Positions 10,060-22,050 of a DNA stretch of 64,000 nt are shown one piece after another; position 1 is the stretch's first letter, and each line of letters starts with the position of its first letter. A program made the position numbers and the translations under genes. The notes below the pieces were generated by a model, which saw only the letters and a list, made by a program, of their open reading frames with translations, did no database searches and was not told the DNA's origin. The stretch spans positions 1,054,001-1,118,000 of the forward strand of contig KV748179.1 of the NCBI GenBank assembly GCA_001692895.1, in the 5' to 3' direction. The DNA comes from Cenococcum geophilum 1.58. Lineage: Eukaryota > Ascomycota > Dothideomycetes > Gloniales > Gloniaceae.

Positions 10060-13000
10060 CTGTTTAATTTAGGGGAAGCAGTACTAAAATACTATTTACG
10101 GTAGTAACCTAAGACAGTATAATATAGAGCTGACCGTGTATAAAAGCTAGTATCCGTAAATCAACGCCTATAAAGTTAAAAGACTAACTCTATAATTTAT
10201 TTATGGTTATCGCAAAAGATAAATAGATAGGAAACTGCCGTTAATTAATAATAAATGGCAGCTTGCCTTCCGTAGAAGATAGTATAATCCATAGGATAAC
10301 CCGTAGCTGGTTAGCGAAGGTACCACCAAGAATACGGGCTTTAAGACAGCGGCGGCTTATTTAGGTAAGAACTATACGGGTACCGTTATAGAGGCCCTCT
10401 TTAGGATATAGGTTCCGTAAAAGGATTATTAGAGCGCTAACCTTAAGGTAGAGCCGTGTAGGAGAAAGGTATATAGGGTTAAAGCTCTGCAAAAGCTCTG
10501 GGGGGGAAGTACTTTTAATATTTAGATTATCCTATTATACGGTATCTGTAGAGTAAAAAACGGACTTAGGGCCATTAAGAGAGTAGAGGATAGTGTTATT
10601 AATAGCAGTAACGGTGTTATTACGGATGGTTAAGATAGCACGGCCGTAGAATATATAGAGATTAGTATACGCCTGCTATAAAAGAGCGGGAGGGTAAACG
10701 GAGTTAATAAAAGGCTATAGATTAGTAAACTGGGTAATACTAGTAGGCAACTAGATACGGCTAGTAAGAGTAGGATTATAAGAAAAACTATAGACCTAGG
10801 TAGTAAAGCGCTAATTTAGCTCGCCGTCTAAAACGCGTATATTCTGGCGTAGCGATAGAATACGGAGGGAAGGCCATAAAAAGGACTGCCGTAAGTAGGC
10901 CGCAATAATATTAGCATGGGTCCCCCGTTTTATAACAGGGAGAATCTAAGTAAAATTACCACCTAAAATAACGGGAACGCCGCTAAAAGGAGCCTAAGTA
11001 TTAGAACGGATGTCCGTAAGCATATAGTACATAGCTTTAAAGTAGTAATGGTGCTATATTGGCACATCGTCCTAAATTATAAGGGCAGTAGAGCGCAGTA
11101 ACTGCGCTAGCTAGGAGTCTTTAGGCACGTTATATACGGATTCCTTATATAGATTAATAGGAATACAAAAACGGGAGTAGGTAGTTTAGCCGCCAGGCAG
11201 TAAAAGGGCAGCTATGCTAGAAGAGGTGACGTAGAGAATAATACGGCCGTAAAAGCGGTAGTAGTGGCAGATATAGCGGTAAAGAAAGGTTTTACTAGTG
11301 CCTATAGGGCCCTATAGGAAAAAATGGGCGTTCTATGGGTCCGTATCTATAGCGGTAGTAACTATAGTAAAGTAGGCAGCCTAGTTAAAATTTAGCTAGA
11401 AACGTAGCTCTATAAAAAGGCGGCCTTCCTTAGTAGTGCTGTAATTAAGCTCTACGGTAATAAGTGGGTTACCATCTATAAGGTCCCAACGGTGCTATAG
11501 TAAAAGTAGAAAGTAATTCGTAAGAGTTTTGCTATAGTTTATAAGCACCCGCTAAATAAAATATAGGCCGTAATCTAGATATATATCGTTAATGCTACCT
11601 AAAAGATTAGGCCGACGCTCTAAAACGTAAGGGAGATTATTATAAAGAAACGGCTTAAATTTCGCCTAAAGGGCAGGAGGGTTGCTTACGGGGCCGTAGA
11701 CTAAAGAAGTTATAAAAAGAGACCGTAGCTAGGCGCTAGTAGCAAATACAGATACTTTCTATAGGCAGTTAACCCACTCTTAGTTATTATTAAGGAGCCC
11801 TAAAGCCACGTAAGCGGCTTAAAAGGTTAGGTAAATAGTACTAGCAACAGTACGGAGGTGCTTAAAAGAGGTAGCGCTAGAAATAACGGTAAGTAGCAGC
11901 CGTAAATAATACCGTTCGCTAGTAATGGGGCTATAGTAATATATACGGCCAATAACAGTATCCTTTAGGCGGACGCGGCGCTGCTACTGGCGTGTTTTTA
12001 CCACAAAGGTATATCTATAAGGGAAGTCCTAATAAAGCGTAGCACGACCGTCTATATTTTTAGAGTTATACTAAAACTAAGTAGTTAAAGTTAAATAGGC
12101 TATTTTAAGGCGCTGTTGTAGGTCCTCTATAGACTTATCCGGCTAAAAATAAACGGGCTGCTAGCTAGGAAGGTATACGGCGAGCTATATTACGGGGGGT
12201 ATTCCTTATAAACTAGGAACTTAAATAGCCGCTAGACGGCCTCCGTAGGGCTAATATATCTGCCGTAAAAGTACCTATTAATTTCGTCGTTATTATTCGA
12301 GAGCTATACAGTTGTTCAGTTAGTCCCCTTATAAATATACTTATAGATATACTTTACGGCCTATATGGAGGCGCAGACCTTAACATTAATATAGGCCCTA
12401 TACTTTATGCTAAGATAGGGATTATACGGTACAACCTAGCGGTTATTAAGGTTTATAGTAGTACCGTTACCGCCTAGTATACGGATAGGCCACAACCGTA
12501 AATCATTACGGCGGTAATACTAAGGGTAACTATTATTATATACAGCCGTTGCGGGGCAGAACGGCTTTAGAAATCGCTTTAAGTAGGTTAGCGGATAGCT
12601 GTAAGCACCAGCAACTATATAGGGGGCGTTTAGGTTATTAGTACTATAGGGCCCATAAACTATTATAGTCCGTATAACGTTAGTAAGCTATCTAGTAGGG
12701 TTATCCTAAGGCTATAAGAGCTCTGCGGATATATAATAGTTAATAACTATAAAATCTATTAACGCATCACGGTCCTCCGGATATAAAAAGAGAAAAAAGT
12801 AGAAATACGGTAGGCACCGTTTTTAATATTTAATAGTCTAAACGCAGCTAAGGAATCTACTAAAAATCTAGTTTTTCTTAAGGTTATATAAAAGGTGGAC
12901 AACCTTTATACGGAAGACATAGGTAACTAAATTAGGGCGGTTAATAGCGGTTTGGAAAGGTAAAAGCTTATAGGTAATTTCATCCTACTATAGATTGGCC

Positions 13001-14620
13001 GTAAAAGTAATAAATAGGCTTAGACGGCCGTAATAGCGGACTATTACTATAGAATCTTAGTAGCACTGGCTAATAAAGCGGGCGCTACTAAGGTAACTTA
13101 AAGGAAGAATAACGCGGCGGTTAATAGAATTAGGGTTAAAATCTCCATAGGAGATAGCATCTATAATGCCGTTATATAGGTCCGTATGGATATTAGACTA
13201 GTAGGAACAGATCTAGTTAAGCTTATTCTAGTTATATAGGGCCCAGGCGTTAATAATATACTACTAAAATAGGCGCCAGAAGGCGAACGGCACTAATTCG
13301 GAGCCATTATAGACGTAAAGGTAGAACCAAAAGTAAGCTTACTGGGGAAGGTAGTTATACTAGCGGGTATAGGAATTACTATGGAGCTGTATACCCTAGT
13401 ACCAGCTAGGGTTACTATAAGGAAAGAGTAGTACGTAGTATAGCGGTATATAGGTGGCGTAGTTTAAGTTAATACGGTGGTACCGCGGGGGCTCCCCGGG
13501 CCGGCTATAGTTAGTAAAAATAATATCGCGGAAGCTAGCGCTTTTATACTTATTAGGAATAATAACAGCAACCTTAGTAGCTATAGGTAGATTTTTACGG
13601 CGCTAATTAGCGCCCGCCTTAATAATTAGCTATATTTATAGGTTTAGAATAATCTGTAATAGAGTAGACGTAGCTTACGCCTACGCCTGCACCTAAAGCT
13701 ATTTTACAGCGGTTCGGTATAAGGTAATAAAAGGATTAGCAATCTTATATAGTATATTAATAAGACGCCGTAAAACCTCTATATTAAGCTACGGATTAAT
13801 TTATAGACGGATATTAGTAGCGTAGGTGGGGTTATAAAAGTAAAGCTAAGTATATTAAGGTGTAGCTTTAGAGGGAGCTTCTATAGGCCTAGTAAGGTAG
13901 TACAGTTTACCATAAATTTAGAAACAATTAATACCGGCCGAAGTAGCGCTATAGTTAGTAACGGTGTAGTTAATGGAGGTAAAAGCTAAAGCCATATTAT
14001 ATAAACGGAGCTAGTTCTAAAATATATAGGCGAAGCGTTCCTAGGACTATAGTAGGGTCTATAAATACTATAGCGGGGGTCTAAATAAAGGTAGGATAAT
14101 ATTGCCTTATTTATAGCAGCTCTTAAAGTAAGGCTATTTAGCCCGCGTAGAACCAATCCATTTATCTATTTAGTGTAAAGCTTAGTAGTAATTATAGGCC
14201 GTATTTATAGGCCTAATATCTAACTAGTCCGTAATAGGGCAGACTATAGTAATAGCGGCTATACTTATAGGCCTAATATCTAACTGGTCCGTAATAGGGC
14301 GGGCTATATTAGGTCGCGGCTGGATTAATACAGGCGGTATAAGGAGGTGGGAAGTAGAGGAAGAAGCAGTAGCGGAAGTAGTAGCGGAAGTAGTAGCGGA
14401 AGTAGTAGCGGAAGCAGCAGCGGAAGTAGCAGCGGAAGTAGTAGCGGAAGTAGCGGTAAAAGCAGCGGTAGGCTGCTAAAGGTCCGCTAAAGATTATCGG
14501 GACCGCCCTTTTCTTTTCTCCTATATATATAGAGTTAGAAAGGCAATTAAAAAGAAGGGAAAAAAGTATTAACCTTATAAGGTTAATAGGTCTTATACGG
14601 AGCTCCAAGACGGTTTATTA
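10060..14620 (-). pseudogene. Helitron Rep/PIF1-type helicase (RepHel), RIP-inactivated
   Basis: Reading the minus strand gives the whole Helitron protein in order. First comes a low-complexity N-terminus (about 14620-14310) and the Helitron-like N domain (about 13650-12830, with phrases such as SLFITFTANLQQDEIT and LPFQTAINRPNLVTYVFRIK). The Rep HUH region is at about 12790-12815. Conserved post-HUH text follows (VVPYNPYLSIKYRAYINV; AVKYIYKYIYKGTN; GRYISPTEAV). A PIF1 helicase ends the protein, with Walker A GPIGTSKTFLY (about 11281-11312), the SFLWPSLRILSLRQNIRVLD motif and a C-terminal SFAITINK / FNFIGVDLRI region near 10150-10230. The protein would drive rolling-circle transposition in the nucleus. 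The HUH histidines read as Tyr/Phe and many stops interrupt it, all of RIP type, so it is dead. Confidence 0.9.
14338..14462. repeat. AGCGGAAGT-type trinucleotide-based repeat
   Basis: Repeated agcggaagtagt / agcggaagcagc units sit inside the N-terminal coding part of the Helitron. On the minus strand they encode a Tyr/Phe/Arg-rich run. A shorter version lies at 18479-18535 in the second Helitron copy. Confidence 0.8.
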
Positions 14621-14709
14621 TAAAGTTAGTAAAAGAGCAATACTACTTATAGGTACTACAAAATATACAATCAGAAGGCATTTCGGCGGTAGGCAGGGAG
14701 TAGTATATT

Positions 14710-15300
14710 AGTAGTAGGTAGGGTGTAGTAAATAGGGGAAGATAGAGAGCAGTAAGGGGTAGATTTTAAAATTTAATGGGGTATTACGTGACCCGGACTA
14801 ATTTTCACGACTAATTAAAAACCGCTAAGCCTCTTCGAACAGTTCTATATAGATTAGTATATTTTAGTGAATTTAACTAGCTAACTAACGTATTAGGGGG
14901 CGAAGTACAGCCTTAAAGTTTAAAGACGCGTTTTTAAACCTAGTTCTATCTAATTAGTCTTATTAACACAGTAACTGTACTCCACTACTATAAATCTATT
15001 TACTATTAAATTTTATAAGGTGCCTCTTATACCTTATTACAAATAGCTCGCCTAATTATACTACACTTATATAACATTGGTGGTGCATTATTGGTTAGGT
15101 ACGCTTTTTTAGGGACTTTTATAAGCTTCCGCGAACTCCTAGGCTAATTAGAAGAGCTTTTACGAACTTCTATAAATTTTTAGGCTAATTAGAAAAGCTT
15201 TTATAAACTTTTGTAAACTTTTAGGCTAATTAGATAAGCTTATAGAAGCTCTTAAGCTAGGCTAGGTAGATACTAAGATACGGGTCTAAACTAAAGAAGA
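14710..15300. other. RIP-mutated spacer with a short tandem repeat
   Basis: No coding signal is seen. The only ordered feature is the roughly 50-base tandem repeat at 15108-15250. Confidence 0.5.
15108..15250 (+). repeat. tandem repeat around CGAACTCCTAGGCTAATTAG
   Basis: Three imperfect units of about 45-50 bases, each with a RIP-altered form of the 9546 motif followed by aagagctttta. The reverse complement of the same motif builds the arrays at 20292-20800 and 22721. Confidence 0.75.
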
Positions 15301-15429
15301 AGAAGGGCACCGACTATTAGGGTTAATAGTATAGATTTTAGGGTAGGGCAGTAGAGCCGCCTATATTATAAATATTAGCTAATTGTGGTTCCATTCCGGA
15401 GACTCTTTAGTTAATTTAAAGACTAAGCG

Positions 15430-16920
15430 TAAAAGAGTTACCATTAGTTATCTAGTAGGTAAGGCGTATGGAGAATATATTATTCTAGCATAAGGTTATT
15501 AACCTTTGCCTTTAGCGAATTTTTCTTTAAACCTGTTTATGGCTTAAAGACTTTAAGCCGCGCGATAAGTAGGTGCGCACTCTACGTTAGCTTATATTTG
15601 GGAAAGGCGACACTCTTCTTATTACTTATATAGGCTTTAGTAAAAGTCTAATCTTCTATATATATTCTGTTTTAACCGGTAAGATTACTATCTAGATAAT
15701 ACCGTTAAACAAGCTTAGTAACGAGCAGTTAGATAATATTAAGAAAATAAATAGATCTAGTCTGGTTCTTATTAACGCTAAAATAAGAAGTTAAGAGAAG
15801 GATCTAATTATAAAAATTTAGGAAGGGGTATAGACGTATATACTTTTTAGACCTAAGTAGGCGTTAATAAAGTCGTTTTAGGACGCCTTAAAGGGGCCAG
15901 AGCTGCAGTCTCGGATTAGGCTAGTTATAATTAATAAATATTATCTAGTAAAGGATTAGGAAAGCTTTTAACCGGCCTACTTAATACTAGGTAAGCTGCG
16001 GATAATTCTCCGTCTAAGTATTGTTTGGTTTGCCTATTCTACAATACTTAATAAAAAGGTAGAGAGATTGGTTCTATTACGCGCTAGGTTTTAAGTAGTT
16101 GGCGTTTATCTACACTAAATTAAGGTTATAAAAACATCTATTAATTATTTAGACGTATTTATATATATATAGCCAATTTCTAGGCGAAAGGTAGACTTAT
16201 AGGAGAACCTATATTTTCTATTAGATAACTATATGGACGGCAATAGAACACTAATACCTACACGTATACTAAAGATAATAGTCTTTATTAATGGTCGAAT
16301 TTCTATTTAGGATATAGTAGAGTACCTTTAGAATGTGCTGCTCTAGAAGTCTAAGGCGTATATAAGAGGGGCCGATAATAATAGTGAGGCCTTTTATATT
16401 AGTAGCGTAATCTAGGAGTTTACCGCTACTATATAGGAGTATAATCGCAATTAACGGTATATAGAGTTTAAGAAGCCTTCTTCTATTATCTAAATTATAA
16501 TAGTTATAACCTCCCTTAGTATAGGTGTAAATATCGCGGATATTAAGCGCGTAATTATTTAGGGGTTTCTAATTATAAAGAGCCTAGGCGATATATAGCA
16601 GCGGATTAGTTAAGGTAGGTAAGGGAAGAATTGCACTAGTATAGGCTTTATCTTCTTACAGTACTAGGCGTTTAATATAGAGGGAGTAAATAAGCTAGGA
16701 CGGAAGCTACTACCGCCGCGTATAAAGCCGCGGCCTACTTAAGCGACTTAGAGAGGACGCAACAGCCTACCTACTAGATATAGACGGAGTTAACTTATCC
16801 AGAGTTGTACGCCTAGCGATATTAGTAACGCAGAGAGTGTTGCCTTAGAGATATTAGCTATAAGTTACAATTCTATAGCTAATAGCGACCTTCCATTCTA
16901 GTTAAAGGCTGATATAGGAA
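15430..16920 (+). pseudogene. RecQ-like DEAD/DEAH-box helicase, RIP-inactivated
   Basis: A single degenerate plus-strand frame keeps the helicase layout. The motif I region is before SLIFYIYSVLTGKITI (about 15640-15680). A conserved PLNKLSNEQLDNIKK follows. The motif II region reads INKYYLVKDQESF at about 15930 (DECH-like in the family), then motif III WFAYST. The C-terminal core has TRILKIIVFINGR, TSLSIGVNIADIKRV (motif V) and IQQRIS.GR.GK near 16600-16630 (motif VI, arginine fingers). This arrangement matches RecQ-type 3'-5' helicases found in fungal repeats and subtelomeres. Lost catalytic residues and stops fit CpA-to-TpA changes. It lies between two Helitron copies of opposite orientation. 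It may be captured cargo or part of a separate element. Confidence 0.75.
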
Positions 16921-16924
16921 GAGT

Positions 16925-18700
16925 AGTAGGTATATATAGGGCAGGCCCCGTTTCTAGTACTTAATAGTCTAGATATAGCCGCGGTACCAACCGAATATTT
17001 ACTTCTGTTTTAGGTTGTATAGGAGGTGGGTAACTTTTATATAGAAGATGCGCGTAACTAAATTGGGCCTGTCTATAACGGTCTACCTAGGTAGTAGCTC
17101 GCGGGTAATCTCGCCCCACCTAGGGTTAGTAGTAAATGTAAGAAATATACTTAGACGGCCGTATTTATAGATAATAGCTATTAAATCCTAATAGCACTGC
17201 CTAATAAAGCGAGCTCCGCTAAGGAAACTTAATAAAAGGACTACACGGCGGCCTAATAAGGTAGGGTCCAGATTATTATAGGTAAGAGCATCCGTAACAC
17301 CATTATATAGCTCCACGCGAAGGGTTATTTAGTTAGAGTGGATCTAGTTAAGCTTATTCTAATTATATAGCGCCTATGTATCTACGACATACTACTAAAA
17401 TAGCTGGTAGTAGGCAAAAGGGACCAACCTAGAGTTGATATGGACGTGTAGGTAGAACTAAAAGTACGCTTACTACGTTAAACGGTCTTACTAGCGGGCT
17501 TAATTAGAGTCGCGTAGCTAGAGACCCTAGTGCCAGCTAGTATTACCGCGGGGGAAGAGCAGTACGTAGTAGAGCGGCATATATGCGGTATACGTTAAGT
17601 TAATACGGCAGTAACGCGGCTACTTATTAGGTATACAACGCTCCGTAAGCATAATATTACGGAAGCTGGTATTAGTATACTTGTTTAGTATAATAACGGC
17701 CACCTTATTACTTATTAGGAGGTTTTTATAGCGCTAATTAGTTCCAGCCTCTAAGATAAGCCGTATCTATAGGTTTAAAATAATTTGTAATAGGGCTGTT
17801 ATGGGCTAAGCCTAAAGCCGTTCCCTTGTGGTTTAATAAAGGGCGATAAAAGGGTTCCGTACCTTAGATAGCATAGCAGTAAGGTACTATAGAATAGTTG
17901 CATTTAGCTAGATATTAGGATAGGCCTATAGCTAGATATCTATGGCATAACTAGGGTTATAAAAGTATAGCTAGGTATACCGCGGAGCAATATTAGTAGG
18001 AGGCTCCAGCGGGCCCTATAGATGGTAAAGCTTACCATATATCTGGAAGTAATTTAGGCCGCCCTAGGCTATACTACGGTTAGTAACGGTATAGTTTACG
18101 GACGTAAAAGCCAACGCTATATTATATAAGCGGAGCCGCTCCCTAAATTACCTAGTAGAAGTACTACGGGACTCTAAAAGGTCGCGTAAATATTCTAGCG
18201 GAGGCTAGAATAGAGAGAGGTCTATATTACCATACTTACAGCAGGCTTTAAACCGTGGATCGCTAGGCTATAATGTACTAACACGTTTATCAATCCAATG
18301 TAGGGCCGCGTAAAAGTTATAGGGAATGTCTATAGGACCAAGATCTAGCTGCTCCGCAATAGGGCGGACCATAGTAGGACCACGATCTAGCTGCTCCGCG
18401 ATAGGGCGGACCATAGCAGGTCGCGGCTGGATTAATATAGGCGGTCGCGGCTGGATCGATACGGGTAGTATAAGGGGAGAAGCAGCGGCGGAAGTAGTAG
18501 CGGAAGCAGTAGCGGAAGCAGTAGCGGCTGTAGTTTAGTTTATAGGCTGCGGAAGGTCCGCTAAAGGTCGCCAAAACCGTCTATTTCTTTTCTCCTATAT
18601 ATATAGAGTTAGAAAGGTAGTAGGTTAGAAAAGTAAATAAAGGATTAACCTTATAAGATTTACAGGTCTTATATAGAGCTCTAAGACGGTTTGTTGCAAA
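16925..18700 (-). pseudogene. second Helitron copy, N-terminal half only
   Basis: This is a diverged duplicate of about 12795-14620, including upstream DNA to about 18790 that matches about 14480-14710. The minus strand reads FLTFTTNPRWGEITRELLP and DRPNLVTRIFYIKVTHLLY, and stops exactly at the HUH motif (RGLPYIYL, about 16926-16955), where the RecQ-like remnant begins. The rest of Rep and all of the PIF1 helicase are absent. Fewer RIP changes have hit this copy's HUH neighbourhood than in the full copy. The abrupt end at HUH suggests a recombination or insertion breakpoint. Confidence 0.85.
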
Positions 18701-18789
18701 GTCAGCAAAAGAGCGATACTGCTTATAGGCATTACAAAATAAACAATCGGAAGGCATTTAGGCGGTAGGTAGGGAGTAGTATTTAAGCA

Positions 18790-20290
18790 GTAAGGGTAGA
18801 ATTTTGTAAAGCTTTTATAAAGTATCGTGCAGAGTTTTTACGGAGCTTTATGCAGAGCTCCGTGCAGAGCTCCGTATATAGCTCCCCCTTATTCCGTAGA
18901 GCTCTTATAAGCCCTACGTCTACCTATCCTTAAGATATTTAAATAAAAGTGGTACCATTTTAAAGCGCTTTATAAGCTCCATAAGTCTATCTAAATAGAA
19001 ATTTTATTTACCTACTATTAGGGGGTGCATCGCAAGTGTAAGTATCGAGGTCGTAAGGCCGCAACTTAATAGGGTAGCACATACCTAATTAGGTAACCCA
19101 AACATTTCTAAACCAATTAAAACTATCGCTTAAAATTAACTCAGTATATAGAAGATTACTATTACCACTACTACTACTACCGCTACTGCCGCTTGCGGCC
19201 CCGCCGTTACCTCTTGCTTAGGCTGGCTTTGCGGCCGCCTAGTAGGCGGATTAATAGCGGCTCCCATAGAACTAGGCCCTTTATAGGAAGGCCACTATTA
19301 ACTATATGCCTGCGGTTGTAGGTAAATGGTAGTCAGACCTTCTAGTGTTAGTAGGCGCTAAAAATACCTCTTATATTAGGAGGATTATAGAGACGGAGCT
19401 AAGTAAGCAGCTTATAGAAAAAGATTAGTACTTAGCTTACCAAGTAAGGGATAAAAAGTACTAGACTTACTCTAAAAAGGGTTCCTAGTAGGTAAGTAGG
19501 CCTAGTAACGCCTATGCTTACTATTATATGGCGGCCCGCTCTGGCGGGTGCAGTCTATTAAAGCGGCGTAAGTCTTAAAGAGGCTTATAGTTACCGCCTT
19601 CTCCCCTTTAGTCTCTTTTTCTAAAGGGGCCGCCGCCGCCTCCTTCAGGATCTAGGGGTTTAGGTATAATAGTATAAAAAGGTATAATATAGGATTAACG
19701 GCTATAGTAAAGACTGGTATTTCTTTATAAGTAAGCTTTAACCTTGTTCTAGTTAGTTTAGATCCTATATAGGTAAAGAAGCCGGTGTCCTAGGCGGGCT
19801 TAACTATAAGTTATCCTTTATAGGCAACTATCAGGCGTTATAAAAGCCCTTATTCTACTTCCTATCTGGGTTTAAGTTAGAGGGTTGGATATAGCAGCTT
19901 TAGTATATCCTTTATAGGGTAAGCTTTAACCTTATTCTAGTTAGTTTAAATCCCGTATAGGTAAAGAAGCTAGTATTTTAGGCGGGCCTAACTGTAAAGT
20001 ATTCTTTATAGATAAGCTTTAACCTTATTTTAGTAAAAGCTAGTGTCTTAAAAGGGCCCAACTGCAAGGCGTTATAGGTTAGGATAAAAATGGCAAGCCT
20101 TTATCCTAGGGTAGAATAGGTGGAGAGAGTAAGTATAGCGGGCCTCTGCTCCAGTATAGATAGACAGAGAGAGTAAGTATAGTGGTCCTCTGCTCTAGAG
20201 TAGTAGTACTAGAATAGAGGTTATTTTTATTCTACCGCTTAAACATGCTATAACTGTTCTTACTCCCTTAAAGTGTATAAGCTTATAGCC
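18790..20290. other. RIP-mutated DNA with internal direct repeats, no recognised gene
   Basis: A plus-strand frame at about 19290-19570 is partly open (phrases such as WQSDLLVLVGAKNTSYIRRI) but I do not recognise it. Direct repeats containing aagctttaaccttattctag recur near 19730, 19920 and 20010, each followed by ggtaaagaagc. A second pair of repeats, ctctgctc followed by agtatag, lies at 20140-20210. The phrase agggggtgcatcgcaagtgt at about 19024 only faintly resembles the Tc1 end. Confidence 0.4.
18825..18905 (+). repeat. GCAGAGCTCCGT-type short repeats
   Basis: Three to five imperfect 12-13 base units (tgcagagctccg) occur in a row. Similar gctctata/gcctctat units recur at 30800-30960 and as agagccttatat at 63579-63690. 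Confidence 0.55.
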
Positions 20291-20291
20291 T

Positions 20292-20800
20292 GGCGTACGC
20301 TCTAATTGGTTTAGGAGTTTATAGCAGTTTACTAAAAGACCTTAGGAATAATAATAATAATAGGGAACTTAGCGCGCGTTTTAATTAGCTTAGGATTTTA
20401 TAGTAGTTTACTAAGAGACCTTAGGGAATAATAGTAGTAAGGGGCTTAGCGCGCGCTCTAATTGGCCTAGAAGTTTACAGCAGTTTACTGAAAGACCTTA
20501 GGGAATAATAATAATAGTAGGGAACTTAGCGCGCGTTCTAATTAGCCTAGGAGTTTATAGCAGTTTACTAAAAGACCTTAGGAAATAATAGTAGTAAGGG
20601 GCTTAGCGCGCGCTCTAATTGGCCTAGGAGTTTATAGTAGTTTTATAGGAGACCTTAAAAAATAACAGTAGTAGGGAACTTAGTGCGCGTTCTAATTAGC
20701 CTAAGATTTTATAGCAGTTTAGGTAATATCTAGGTTTAAATTAATCTCTAGCTTAAAGGTAGGAAATCCTTACTCTAATTAACCTAGGAGTTTATAGCAG
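20292..20800. repeat. tandem array, six to seven units of about 77-80 bp
   Basis: Units begin near 20294, 20372, 20448, 20528, 20605 and 20682, with a partial one near 20762. Each has gcgcgctctaattggcctag, then gagtttatagcagttta, a ctaaaagaccttagg block, and a short AAT/AGT run. Alternate units are more alike (caacttagcgcgcgttct against ggcttagcgcgcgctct), implying growth by two-unit steps. The core is the reverse complement of the 9546 and 15108 motif. Confidence 0.88.
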
Positions 20801-20869
20801 TGCGGGTAATATCTAAGTAAGGAGCTTAAGAGACGTCTAGCTTCTAGCCTATATTTTAGTTAAAGGTAA

Positions 20870-22050
20870 GATCCACCTTATCTAACCTATTACTAATAAT
20901 ATTAGTAAACTCTTATATATTTATAAAGCTAGTTAGGTTATTAGTATCTAAAAGAGGATAAAAAGTAGTAGCCAAATATAGGTCCCATATATAGAGCTAG
21001 TTAAACTACTTAATCCTCTCCGCTAAAATATCTATACTAGTACGGAGAATATTATAAGAGTTAAATAGCTGTAAGCCTACCAGCTACCTGGGGCCTCGCG
21101 GTATAGCTAGATTACTTAAATAGATAGTATAAGTAAGTAGAAATATATCAAGTTCTATAAAAGCCTATATATAAGCACCCGACATTTCTTTACTAAATAT
21201 GTGCTTTATCTTGCCACGCACCGTCTTAACCGTCGCGTTTGATAGATATACTTAATTAAATATAATATTAGTATTGTGGGTAGAGTTCTTATAATACTTT
21301 ATCTCAATTTTATAGCTGCCGTTTAGGTACTCTAGTCTAAGATTAACGGCCTTATGCGCATTAGGAGACCTAAGCTAGTTTATAACCCCTAAAGCTAGTA
21401 TTACATGCTGGAGTTTAGGCGAATTTACTAAAGTAAGATTCCACTAATAGAAAAGCATCTCGCGGCTGTAATTATGCTGTAACGCGCTAAAGAAGTAGAC
21501 AATAAGGGGGTCAATAAGCCGTTATAGCATACCTATATTGGTATATTTAACAGCATGCTAAATAGTAAAAAGTAGCTCGGCTTTTTAAAGCAGGCGACAT
21601 ATTATCCAAAACTTAATATCGCCGTATGCGCGCCTACTCGAGTCTACGCCGCTCTATACTTTAATAGTAAAAGCGGTAGACTAAATATCCTTAACTATTT
21701 CTAAGAATAGCTCTAGTATAAGGTAACTAATCGCCTAAGTAACATTCTCTATACGTTCCAACAATAACGGATTAAATAGGTTAGATAGTTTAGGTATTAT
21801 AGTAAGAAGACCTTAGCGCTATATAGCCGTATAAAAGAGGGCTGTTATGCACGCTATAAAGCCCTACTTAATAATTGGTACTACTTAATGGTACTTAGCG
21901 TTCTCCCGCGTAAATAGTGTACGATTTTATAGAGTAACATTAGATCTTAGACAATAGTATACCTCTTTTTAATAGTCCTTAGGCGCCAAATATGTGCGTA
22001 TAATAGTGTTGTATAGATTTATCTTAATATAGAACTACGTAAGTATACTA
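20870..22050 (-). pseudogene. DUF6589-like protein remnant
   Basis: The minus strand has a long degenerate frame. From about 21620 downward it reads FWIICRLL, HAVKYTNIGML, RLIDPLIVYFFSALQHNYSR, EMLFYQWNLTLVNSPKLQHV, NAHKAVNLRLEYLN and KYYKNSTH. This order (a line about a growing array of hosts, then YxxEMLxxxxNL, then LExLN) is what I know from fungal DUF6589 proteins, which have no established function and are common in repeat-rich regions. Stops are of the RIP type. The N-terminal third is not readable. A profile search could place it elsewhere. Confidence 0.5.

Noticed and set aside
19024..19045. GGGGGTGCA word resembling the Tc1 inverted repeat
   Set aside because: Similarity stops after about nine bases and no partner end or transposase lies nearby.
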